64,000 nucleotides of DNA from Oxalobacteraceae bacterium. GTDB lineage: Bacteria > Pseudomonadota > Gammaproteobacteria > Burkholderiales > Burkholderiaceae_D. The position numbers and the translations under genes are program-made. Positions 27,735 to 35,494 of the stretch are shown one piece after another. The stretch spans positions 30,333 through 94,332 of the forward strand of contig JAIZVZ010000004.1 of NCBI GenBank assembly GCA_021768485.1, written 5' to 3'. The notes under the pieces are model-generated. The model had not been told where the DNA came from. It saw only the letters and a list, made by a program, of their open reading frames with translations, and ran no database searches. The stretch's first letter is position 1. Every line of letters starts with the position of its first letter.

Positions 27735-29609
27735 TCAGCCGAAGTTCAAACCATTGCGCAGGCAATCGATTTTGTCCGCCAATAAAATGGGGTCGTAGAC
27801 CGTGAATCGCAGGTTTTTTTGAAAATCGAGCAAATGCAGAATTGCCTCTGTAGTAAGTCCTTCGTTCAGCAGGCGCGCGGCATGGTTGGGGAAGAACTCG
27901 ACTTCTCCCGACTCGCTGGCGGTGCCGCCGGTGCCGTCACCAGTGCCCGGCAGCATGCCGCTGGCGTCGCCGTCGGCGCCCATGAACACTTCAAATGCCA
28001 GCGAAAAATCATGTCCGAACCATCTGCCGTAAGGCAGCCATTTATTCGGCCGCGGATCGGCCTCGAACAGAAAATGGGCCTCGCCGCCCGCAATTCTGAT
28101 CGCGCCTGCGCTCACAAAACCATGCAGCACAGCGCACTTTCCGAGCCGCGCCAGCGTAGCGCCGATCGCCCCATCGTTAGGGCAGTACCGGCGCTTGCTC
28201 GATGGCCCCACTGTCGCCCCAAGGTCTTGTGAACACGCAAACATCAACAAGTCGCCATTTTTGAACATGGCCTCGACCCCGATCAATTCGCCCGCGATGA
28301 ATTGCTGAGCAAGCAGAGGCTCGGCATAATCATAAGCGGCCATGAAAGCACAATACGCGGGCGCATCGCGGAAAATCCGGACGCCCTGGCCGCCGCTGGC
28401 ATAATTTTCCTTGACCACGATCGGCAGGCCGAGCGCGGCGAGGGCCGCCGCGGCGAACTGCGGCGCGGCGACGACGACAAAATCGGGACTCGCAATGGCA
28501 TTGTCGCGACAATATTCGGCAAAGCCGACCTTGCTGAGGATGGCATGGGCGGCCTGGTTTTTGATCGGCAGCAGAGGCAGCAAATCGGGCCTCTGCTCGC
28601 GGTAAATTTTCCACATGATCGGATCTTCGCCGAGCAAGATATAGTCGTATGCAGCGGCGGCGCGCAGCGCAGACAGGCGCGCAGTCAGCACATCAAGACT
28701 GGCGCCGCCATCGATCCAGGCATCGTAATAGCCGTTCTTGACGGCGGGGTTGCCGGCCGCGCACAAGACATCGACCTGCGACCCGGCGCGCTTGAGCAGG
28801 TGCGGCATTTCGGCCATCGTGCTCCATGTGCTGGCGACCAATAATACGCGGGGCGCCGCCGGCGGCAGGCTGCGCTGTTCAGGCAGGACACGCGCCAGAT
28901 GCGGATTGGGGATACGGATTCCGTCCCGCGCCGCCTGCAAGGCGTGCAACTGCGCCTGATGCGGCCTCGACAATAGCTGGCAATATGCGAGCTGCAAGGC
29001 GCCGCACGCCTGCATCTCGCCGAGCGCCTCGGCCGGCAAGCGTTTCAAGGCTTCTTCATCGATTTGAAACACAGTATCGCATTGCCGCTCGCCGCCAGCG
29101 TCGTTGAAACGGAGCGGCCACGGACGCAGCAAACGGAATTTTTGCAAGACACCGCAGGCGGCGCGCGTGGCCAGGCGATCTTGCTCGTCGTGGAGCAGCC
29201 TGCGCCACACACTGCGCAGCGCAGCCGATGGCTTGCCATCGATAAAAAGCGGCTCGCCGCCGGGCCCGCCGCAAAGCAGGCCGCTGTCTTCATCGATGCA
29301 CAGAACGCGCTGGCCATCGGCGGTCGATGCCAGCGCAAATGGATAGGAGCGCAGCACCGCCGGCAGGTAGGCGTTGCGCCACTGGCCATCGGGCGCAACA
29401 AACAGATTGCCGTGGGCTCCGAGCACGGCAATCAACATGAAACAATCGCCTTCATCGATAAAAGCCATCGGCAGCGACAATGCCGCCGCCGGCGCTTCGG
29501 CCGCGGCGATGGCGACAACCGCATGGTCGCGGGCAAAAGCATGGTTCGAGGCGCTGCGCCAGCGCTGCTGCGCATGACGTTCGCAGCTGACGACATGATA
29601 ATTTGACAC
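27735..29609 (-). CDS. SapC-domain / ATP-grasp fusion protein
   Basis: About 624 residues. The first ~235 match the SapC family: YHVVSCERHAQQRWR at the start, then DGQWRNAYLPAVLRSYPFAL, LCIDEDSGLL, GEPLF, and VFQIDEEALKRLPAEAL. SapC is named for a gene beside the S-layer secretion genes of Campylobacter fetus; its function is unknown. Residues ~250-560 are an ATP-grasp ligase, with IVVKENYASGGQGVRIF near residue 396 and FEADPRPNKW near residue 513. The frame opens at TTG 29654, but GTG 29609 gives the SapC-like N-terminus and is preferred. No signal peptide is seen. It sits between the T1SS operon and the RTX gene. Confidence 0.82.
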   Translation of the reverse strand: MSNYHVVSCERHAQQRWRSASNHAFARDHAVVAIAAAEAPAAALSLPMAFIDEGDCFMLIAVLGAHGNLFVAPDGQWRNAYLPAVLRSYPFALASTADGQRVLCIDEDSGLLCGGPGGEPLFIDGKPSAALRSVWRRLLHDEQDRLATRAACGVLQKFRLLRPWPLRFNDAGGERQCDTVFQIDEEALKRLPAEALGEMQACGALQLAYCQLLSRPHQAQLHALQAARDGIRIPNPHLARVLPEQRSLPPAAPRVLLVASTWSTMAEMPHLLKRAGSQVDVLCAAGNPAVKNGYYDAWIDGGASLDVLTARLSALRAAAAYDYILLGEDPIMWKIYREQRPDLLPLLPIKNQAAHAILSKVGFAEYCRDNAIASPDFVVVAAPQFAAAALAALGLPIVVKENYASGGQGVRIFRDAPAYCAFMAAYDYAEPLLAQQFIAGELIGVEAMFKNGDLLMFACSQDLGATVGPSSKRRYCPNDGAIGATLARLGKCAVLHGFVSAGAIRIAGGEAHFLFEADPRPNKWLPYGRWFGHDFSLAFEVFMGADGDASGMLPGTGDGTGGTASESGEVEFFPNHAARLLNEGLTTEAILHLLDFQKNLRFTVYDPILLADKIDCLRNGLNFG

Positions 29610-29757
29610 GAGAATACGCTGTCCCTGTGTAAATAGCCAGTTCAAAAATGGCAAGCCGAGCGCGGTAAATCGAAGGCTGCCCTGAGCGGCCGGCAGGGAC
29701 CGCGAACGGCGACGAACGGCGGCGGCGAAGTGGCCATCATCATATTTTGATGAATGA
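29610..29757. other. Spacer upstream of the SapC/ATP-grasp gene
   Basis: About 150 bases between the terminator hairpin and the SapC-fusion start. No convincing promoter and no TGTGA-type dyad was found, so expression may depend on read-through from the RTX gene or on a weak unseen promoter. Confidence 0.4.
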
Positions 29758-29786
29758 AAAAAGCCGGGCTTGCGGCCCGGCTTTTT
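29758..29786. terminator. Strong hairpin terminator between the RTX gene and the SapC fusion
   Basis: GCCGGGC (29763-29769) pairs with GCCCGGC (29775-29781) around a five-base loop, flanked by five or more A on the left and TTTTT on the right. It can act on both strands. It lies about 60 bases after the stop of the minus-strand RTX gene, ahead of the SapC-fusion gene. Confidence 0.88.
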
Positions 29787-29848
29787 AGGTGGATAACGGT
29801 CTCTGCCTGTTCGCTTTCGCGGCCTGCCTTGCCGCCTGCGACTTCAGC

Positions 29849-32800
29849 TTATGCCAGCGTGATGATGCCTGCGGCAATCGCCGTCGTCGAGGCCGCATGG
29901 TAGCCGACCAGGACGATCGATTCGAACACGCCCGCACCATGGTCGTACGTTACCACCGTATCGGCACCGGCCGCGCCGTATGTGAAGACGCCATTGGCCG
30001 CATCATAAGTCCCGGTAGTGAACTCGACATGACCGGCCACGCCGGCCAGATTCGTTGCCGCCAGGTCGACCGCGGTGGCCGTGGCTGCAAAGGCCGACAG
30101 ATCGATCTTGTCGCCGGCCGTCACGCCTTTGACGATATCGAAAGTCGAGGTCAATTCGGCCGTCTGGATGATGGTCGAATTATTCAGGCCCGATGCATTG
30201 GCTGCGGCCTGGACAATGGTCGCGGTGCTGCCCGACACGGTGATCGAATCGGCCCCCGCGCCGCCGGTGATCACGTCCGCCCCGCCGCCGCCGGTAATGA
30301 TGTCTTTTCCCGCACCGCCGATGATATGGTCGATCCCCGTGCCGCCGGTAATCGTGCTCTTGACCGTGGCGCTGCCATACAGCGTATTGGTGCCGGCCGA
30401 TTCCGTGATGCTGACCAGATCCAGCGCCAGGCGGGCATCGATGACGTCGCCGCCATTGGCGCTACCGGTAATCGTGGTCGTGGTGGTCGGCGTGCTGGCC
30501 GCGATCGCTCCCGAGGTCCAGACCAGGCCGGTATTGGCCGCACCGGCGCCGGCAACCACCAGACCGGAGGCATTCAGCGATGTCAGCGCGGTCGATGCCG
30601 CAACCAGCGAGGTCGCCGCCGTTCCGGAGATGGTAATGGCTTTGACATCGTTACCGAGGATGGAGACCGTATCGACGACCGTGCCCGCGGGCGTGGTCGA
30701 GGTGTCCGTGGTGACGATATTGATTGTTTCGACATTGGCGGCCGACACGCTACCGAAGCTGGTGCTGGCAGCAGCGCTCAGGTTGACGTTGAAGACATCG
30801 GCAGTAGAGGCCGCCGCGCCAGTCACGCCAACCACATAGGCGGTGCCGGTATCGGTCAGCGCCAGGGTGCCGCCTGTTGTGTAGCCGCTCAAGGTCACGC
30901 CGGCGCCACCGGCGGTGGTCACATAGTTATAGCCGCCCAAGACGTCGAGGGCAATGCTGGTTGCCGCCGGCGTGGTCACCGTCAGATGTTCGAAGCCGGT
31001 CACCAGCCCGGCAAAGGTGTTGTTCAACGATGCCGTCGCCGCATCCGAGCCAGCCATCTTCAGCGTATCGGTACCGCTACCGCCGTCAACCGTGCCACCG
31101 GCGCCAAGCGTGGTGATGATGGCCGTGTCGTCGCCGGCGCCGAAAGTGACGGCCTTGGTGGCGCCGGTAGCGACCGTCACCACGTTATTGCCGGCATCAA
31201 AGGCCGCCACTTCGGCGGCGTTCAGCGATACCGTCACCCCTGCCGTATTGTTCGAGGTGAAGGAGGTGACCGCCGTTGTCGAACCCGTCAATGTCAGCGC
31301 CTGATCGCCGGCAACCGTCACCGTTTTCGCCGCCGAGTCATTGATGGCCAGCGCCGACGCTGCCCCGCTGGCCGTGATATTCAATACCTTGACGGTATTG
31401 TCGGTCAGCGTGGCGCCGGCCTTCAAGCCGTTGACAGTCAAGGCCAGCGTCGTCGCCGTTGGCGTCGTCGAGGCGTCGGTGACGGTCACGTTCGAGGCCG
31501 AATTGGCCAGCGACAGCGAACTTAGCGCATTGCTGGCAATGGTCGACGATGCGCCATAGCCGCTCAAGGTGACCGAGGTAATGGTGTTGGCCAGCGTGCC
31601 CGAGGCGGCGTTCAAGTCATTGATCGACACGGTGCCATCGACGATGGCGCCGGTGGTCGTGCCCTGGGTCGTCGGCGCTGCCGCGGTCACGACGGTATCG
31701 GCGCCCACGCCGCCCGAGGTGATGGCGAAATTGGCGGTCGTGACGTCTGTCACCGCGCCGGCCGTCTTGGCGGTAAATGTCACCGTACCGTTCAGGTTAT
31801 CAACTGCGACATAATTTGCGGCGCCGACCAGATTGTATGCAGCGACAAATTTGGCCGCATTCTGGATGGCCGTCTGGGCCGCGGTCAGCACCACGCCGAC
31901 ACCGTCAAAGGTGACGGTATCGGCATCGATGTTGGTGCCGAAGGTGGCCGTAAACGCTTCTTTGGCAACACCCACAGCGGCCGCCGCCGCCGCTTGAATC
32001 ACGGTTACCGATGTCGTATCGGCAGAACCGGTGACGTTGACCGCGCCTTGGCTGACAGCGCCCGGAGCGACGGCCGCGGCAGCGGCGGCGGCGGCCGTTT
32101 CCGTCACGCTGATGGTGGTGCCGCCGGTAATGGTGACCGCGCCCGAGGTCGCGGTGTCGGCCGCATTGACGACCACGGCCCCGCTCGCCCCGCTGGCGGT
32201 GATGGCGCCGGTGCTGACCCCGGCCGCCGTCACGGTCACATCGGAGCCGCCGCTGACGCTCATGGTGCCGGCCGCCAGCGCCGTGTCGTTGGCCACCACG
32301 GCGGTGGTGGTCGCGGCCGTAATGGTGCTGCCGCCGACCGAGGTGACATTGGCATTTGTCAGGCCGGTCCAGCCGCTGACGTTTGCGGTCACCGCATTAT
32401 TGACCGATGTGATGTTGGCGATTTCGACATTCTTGACCGTTGCCGCGGTATTGACGACATACGCGGGACCGGCGGCAGCGAGATCGATGACATTGATGGT
32501 ATCGACACCGGCACCGCCATCGATGCTGTCGAGCGCGGTCAGGGTCGCGGCACCGGCTGCGGTCGGCACGGCATTGAAGGTATCGGCGCCGGCCGTTCCG
32601 GTAAACGCGGCGCCGGTATCGATACCGGTCGTGAGCGCAAATATCTGGCCGGGATTGGCTTCGGCATCGTGCGCCACGACCACGGCGGAAATGGCATTGT
32701 CGATATCGGCGGCCGATGGCGTCGCGATATTGCTGACGCCGCTCAGAAAGGTCTTGGCGACGGCGTTGGCCGCGTCGCCCGAATAGGCCACGAGTTCGTC

Positions 32801-33181
32801 CGTGGTGTCGAGCGCGGCAGTAAATGCGCTTGCCGCCGCCACTTTGGCCGCCAGGCTGTCCGCATCGGTACTCTGGGCCCCCTCGGCAATCTGCAACACC
32901 ACGTTGGCCAGCGTCAGCGCGCCGGCGGCAAGCTTGTTGCCCCAATATTGCAGGCCATCCACATCGGCCGCGTGGCCAAACAGATTGGTATAGACCTTGT
33001 TTACGATTCCATACGAGGACAGGCCATTATATGCGGACGTATATTCTGCCTGTTTGGCAAATTCAGCGGCGACGGCCGCCACACTGTCAGCCCCCTCCCA
33101 GACTGCCAGGCCGGCAGGATCGGCAGGACGATTGAAGTATGCGACGTAGAGCTTTTGAATATCGAGATCGGAAACAGCCAT
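29849..33181 (-). CDS. DUF4214/RTX-repeat secreted protein, probable S-layer-like subunit
   Basis: A 1110-residue protein rich in Ala, Thr, Val and Ser, with few charged residues and no cysteine noticed. It has no N-terminal signal peptide. Residues ~1-130 carry DUF4214 units (DIQKLYVAYFNRPADPAGLAVWE; NLFGHAADVDGLQYWG). A long Thr/Val/Ala beta-strand-repeat body follows. Calcium-binding RTX nonapeptides (GGTGIDHIIGGAGKDIITG and neighbours) occur near residues 940-985, before a hydrophobic C-terminus ending AIAAGIITLA. This layout is that of T1SS substrates, including RsaA-like S-layer proteins. The ATG follows GGGAG at good spacing. An adhesin role is an alternative. Confidence 0.82.
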   Translation of the reverse strand: MAVSDLDIQKLYVAYFNRPADPAGLAVWEGADSVAAVAAEFAKQAEYTSAYNGLSSYGIVNKVYTNLFGHAADVDGLQYWGNKLAAGALTLANVVLQIAEGAQSTDADSLAAKVAAASAFTAALDTTDELVAYSGDAANAVAKTFLSGVSNIATPSAADIDNAISAVVVAHDAEANPGQIFALTTGIDTGAAFTGTAGADTFNAVPTAAGAATLTALDSIDGGAGVDTINVIDLAAAGPAYVVNTAATVKNVEIANITSVNNAVTANVSGWTGLTNANVTSVGGSTITAATTTAVVANDTALAAGTMSVSGGSDVTVTAAGVSTGAITASGASGAVVVNAADTATSGAVTITGGTTISVTETAAAAAAAAVAPGAVSQGAVNVTGSADTTSVTVIQAAAAAAVGVAKEAFTATFGTNIDADTVTFDGVGVVLTAAQTAIQNAAKFVAAYNLVGAANYVAVDNLNGTVTFTAKTAGAVTDVTTANFAITSGGVGADTVVTAAAPTTQGTTTGAIVDGTVSINDLNAASGTLANTITSVTLSGYGASSTIASNALSSLSLANSASNVTVTDASTTPTATTLALTVNGLKAGATLTDNTVKVLNITASGAASALAINDSAAKTVTVAGDQALTLTGSTTAVTSFTSNNTAGVTVSLNAAEVAAFDAGNNVVTVATGATKAVTFGAGDDTAIITTLGAGGTVDGGSGTDTLKMAGSDAATASLNNTFAGLVTGFEHLTVTTPAATSIALDVLGGYNYVTTAGGAGVTLSGYTTGGTLALTDTGTAYVVGVTGAAASTADVFNVNLSAAASTSFGSVSAANVETINIVTTDTSTTPAGTVVDTVSILGNDVKAITISGTAATSLVAASTALTSLNASGLVVAGAGAANTGLVWTSGAIAASTPTTTTTITGSANGGDVIDARLALDLVSITESAGTNTLYGSATVKSTITGGTGIDHIIGGAGKDIITGGGGADVITGGAGADSITVSGSTATIVQAAANASGLNNSTIIQTAELTSTFDIVKGVTAGDKIDLSAFAATATAVDLAATNLAGVAGHVEFTTGTYDAANGVFTYGAAGADTVVTYDHGAGVFESIVLVGYHAASTTAIAAGIITLA

Positions 33182-33287
33182 TTGAGACTCCCAAGAAATT
33201 AATTTAAGTACGAACTCTGCAGCGCCACCATATTTCGCGACCCAGATGACAGCGAATCAATCATGGCAGAAGACAGATGTGCGGGAA

Positions 33288-33303
33288 TGTGACGATTGTC
33301 ACA
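33288..33303. promoter_or_regulatory. CRP-like operator upstream of the RTX gene
   Basis: TGTGACGATTGTCACA matches TGTGA-N6-TCACA at all ten consensus positions, with six-base perfect arms. A possible minus-strand -10 (CATGAT, 33260-33265) is centred about 33 bp away, the spacing of a class II activated promoter. The RTX gene ATG is 107 bases downstream of the site. Confidence 0.75.
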
Positions 33304-33400
33304 AACAGATAGGACAATCAACGATTTGGCGCTTTTTTTTCACGTGAAAAGCGATGAAAAATAATGAAGGAAAAGTATTTTCCGGGACGATATTATTCAG

Positions 33401-33452
33401 CGCGAAGCGAAAACGCGAAGCAAAAGCGCATAGCAAAAGTGCGAAGCCGTAG
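33401..33452. repeat. Four 13-nt imperfect tandem units
   Basis: Units CGCGAAGCGAAAA, CGCGAAGCAAAAG, CGCATAGCAAAAG and TGCGAAGCCGTAG run head to tail in the spacer upstream of the RTX gene. Confidence 0.85.
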
Positions 33453-33626
33453 TTCGACGCTGAAAAATGAAACTGAAGAATGAAGCGGTGAAATGCGGCA
33501 GCAAACGATGCGACAGCAAACGCGCGCCCTCGGTCACCGGCTGCGGCAACGGTGTTGCCGGCGGGCCATGCCGCTGATGGCCGCGCACGCCTATTCAATG
33601 CATGGATTGTTCGTTTCACTGGGGCG

Positions 33627-33690
33627 ATATCGCGGTCCTGCCATATCGCCATCCTTCTATATCGCCATCCTTCCATATCGCTGTCTTATT
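33627..33690. repeat. Four 16-nt imperfect tandem units at the 3' end of the fecR-like gene
   Basis: Units ATATCGCGGTCCTGCC, ATATCGCCATCCTTCT, ATATCGCCATCCTTCC and ATATCGCTGTCTTATT. The array ends within the last bases of the fecR-like coding sequence. Confidence 0.88.
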
Positions 33691-35128
33691 TGGTCCAGTA
33701 CGTGATGCCGTTTGCCACGCGCCGGCTATCGAGGCGCGAAGCAAAGACATAGGCCGCCGTCCCGCCATTTTCCGGCCCCAGGGCGCCGCTCACGGCCATA
33801 TTGCTCGGCGCCGCGAACTGGCCAACCCCCAGCAGGGTGCCGTTGGGGCTGACCGAACCGGTCGCTTGCAAGGCATGGCGCTCGGTGGCCGACACGACCA
33901 GATCGAAATTGGTGGCAAAACTCGACTTGCCGAAATCAAGCGACAGCTTGCCGTTTGTTACGGTCGCCGCCGTCGAGATATTGCGCGCTTCATCGCGCAC
34001 ATAGGCTTCGCCTTGCCTGAGGATAAAGACTGCAGTCCCGTGGTCCGGCACAGCCCAGTCGCTGCCGGCCGAGCGCATCACGGCAAAGGCGCCGCTCAGC
34101 GCCACGAGCTGGGCATGGTTCGCCGTCTGCTGACGGATATCGACATTCGGTGCCTGGGACGCCATCGCCGTATAGCGGCCCCAGATCACATGACGCAGCT
34201 CAGGCGTGGGCGCGGGCGCGATCACGACTGCCGGCGGCGTCACCACGACCGGCGGCAAACCGCCGTCGACCACCGCAGGAATTTTTTGCAGCAAGTTGGC
34301 ACTTTTTTGGGCGTCGAGATTGACATCGCCGCCGACGGTCCCGGCCAGCGCCGCAGCAACCGCTGCCGATGGCGCGCCGACGGCGCTGCTGACCTTGACG
34401 GCAGGCTCCTCGACTTTCGGCGGCGCCACCACATCGGGCGTCAGGCTGCCGCCATTTAACAGCTGCGGCGCCGGCTGCCCGCGCCGCACTTGCAGCAACT
34501 GTCCGACCTGGCTCGCCATCAATTCGCGGCTGCTGCCGCCTTCGCACGGGCCGGCACCGGCCGGATTGCAATTACGGCCGAAACCACTGATGACGATCGC
34601 CCCCGACAGGACGCTCACGCGCGACGTCTCGGCGTCGGTAAACACGGTAAAGTCGGTGCCGCGCACGCCAATGGCCGCCACCGGCGTATTGAAGCGGAAA
34701 TTCTGGCGCGCGGCCTTGACCGCCTTGCCGGACTGGCTGCGGGCAATTCCCTTGCTCAGTTCGAGCTTGATGCGCGTGTTTTCCGGATGCCGGTCATCGA
34801 TGTGGTAGCGAACGATGCGGGCCGCGCTGTTCGGGCGCAAAATGAACAGACCGTCGTCGACCGTCTTCATGTACACATAGCCATTGGCGCCGGTCGTGAT
34901 GTGCGCGCCCTCTTGCACGGTGTCGCCGACGGCAGCCGTGCGGGCGTCAATCCTGACCTCGCCCTCGGCATGAAACACGCGCGCTGCTTCGGCGGCCAGC
35001 GTCACGCCCGAGGCGAGCGACATGATGACCGCCAGCATCAATCGAACGACGGCGCGCCCCATCCGCAACGACGGCGTGAACCAAGTCACCCCCGCCACTG
35101 CCAAATATATTTGGGGCGATGCATTCAT
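33686..35128 (-). CDS. Exported FecR-domain protein
   Basis: About 480 residues. An N-terminal signal segment (VVRLMLAVIMSLASGVTLAAEA) is followed by a FecR domain: ARVFHAEGEVRIDARTAAVGDTVQEGAHITTGANGYVYMKT, then PVAAIGVRGTDFTVFTD near residue 150. The long C-terminal half is Pro/Val/Ala-rich and unrecognised, ending FASRLDSRRVANGITYWTK. No FecI-type sigma factor or TonB receptor is adjacent, so this is not a standard Fec system; such periplasmic FecR proteins often accompany CHASE2 cyclases. The ATG at 35128 follows AAAGGAG and is preferred over an upstream frame start. It is divergent from the cyclase gene. Confidence 0.83.
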   Translation of the reverse strand: MNASPQIYLAVAGVTWFTPSLRMGRAVVRLMLAVIMSLASGVTLAAEAARVFHAEGEVRIDARTAAVGDTVQEGAHITTGANGYVYMKTVDDGLFILRPNSAARIVRYHIDDRHPENTRIKLELSKGIARSQSGKAVKAARQNFRFNTPVAAIGVRGTDFTVFTDAETSRVSVLSGAIVISGFGRNCNPAGAGPCEGGSSRELMASQVGQLLQVRRGQPAPQLLNGGSLTPDVVAPPKVEEPAVKVSSAVGAPSAAVAAALAGTVGGDVNLDAQKSANLLQKIPAVVDGGLPPVVVTPPAVVIAPAPTPELRHVIWGRYTAMASQAPNVDIRQQTANHAQLVALSGAFAVMRSAGSDWAVPDHGTAVFILRQGEAYVRDEARNISTAATVTNGKLSLDFGKSSFATNFDLVVSATERHALQATGSVSPNGTLLGVGQFAAPSNMAVSGALGPENGGTAAYVFASRLDSRRVANGITYWTK

Positions 35129-35173
35129 AGGAAACTCCTTTCCCTCGATTCTCACATTCGCCGCAAGAAATTC

Positions 35174-35189
35174 AGTGACTGCCATCACA
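35174..35189. promoter_or_regulatory. CRP-like operator upstream of the fecR-like gene
   Basis: AGTGACTGCCATCACA matches TGTGA-N6-TCACA at 9 of 10 positions. On the minus strand an extended -10 (TGTGAGAAT, with GAGAAT at 35148-35153) is centred about 31 bp away, followed by AAAGGAG and the fecR-like ATG. The site could also influence the divergent cyclase gene. Confidence 0.68.
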
Positions 35190-35220
35190 TTTCACACAAT
35201 TAATATGCGCGTCATAGCCT

Positions 35221-35256
35221 ATGTTGCAGCTCATGTCGCAGTTCATGTCGCAGTTC
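35221..35256. repeat. Three 12-nt tandem units between fecR-like and cyclase genes
   Basis: ATGTTGCAGCTC followed by two identical ATGTCGCAGTTC units, then a partial ATGTATGTC. Confidence 0.85.
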
Positions 35257-35494
35257 ATGTATGTCTATATTTGCCATGCCGATTCATTCGAACAAGGACA
35301 GCGCAGGGCGTGCGAAAGACCTGATGACAATTATTGAAAATAAGCAGGCTATCCTGCATTCGCGCCGACGCCGGCAGGCGCCGGATCTTTTTGATGTTTT
35401 TATGGTGCAGTCACTTCCCTGTCCGCGCGCTCGACATCGCGCGCAGATAAAGGATGCGCGGCGCCACGCTAACTTTATGCATGTTTGATAACAG

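Larger units (their letters stand above)
33182..33685. other. Gene-free regulatory spacer upstream of the RTX gene
   Basis: These 504 bases contain no recognised gene. They hold the RTX-gene promoter region with a CRP-like dyad, a 13-nt and a 16-nt tandem repeat, and a pair of 15-nt repeats near 33495-33524. Long open frames here are made of the repeats and resemble no protein. Confidence 0.65.
35129..35494. other. Divergent spacer between the fecR-like and cyclase genes
   Basis: No gene was recognised in 366 bases. The fecR-proximal side carries a CRP-like dyad and an extended -10; the middle holds a 12-nt tandem repeat. No clear promoter was seen for the cyclase gene apart from AT-rich sequence near 35470-35490. 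Confidence 0.55.

Noticed and set aside
29789..31525. Long open frame antisense to the RTX gene (578 codons).
   Set aside because: A shadow of the Ala/Thr/Gly-rich coding sequence on the other strand; its Arg/Gly-rich composition and lack of motifs are typical of antisense frames in GC-rich genes.
29849..33181. Classical RTX haemolysin or protease.
   Set aside because: No hydrophobic pore-forming region, no HExxH metalloprotease motif and too few RTX units; the acyltransferase gene usual for haemolysins is absent.
33299..33676. A 125-codon minus-strand frame between the RTX gene and fecR-like gene.
   Set aside because: It runs through the 13-nt and 16-nt tandem repeats and the CRP-type site; the encoded sequence resembles no family.
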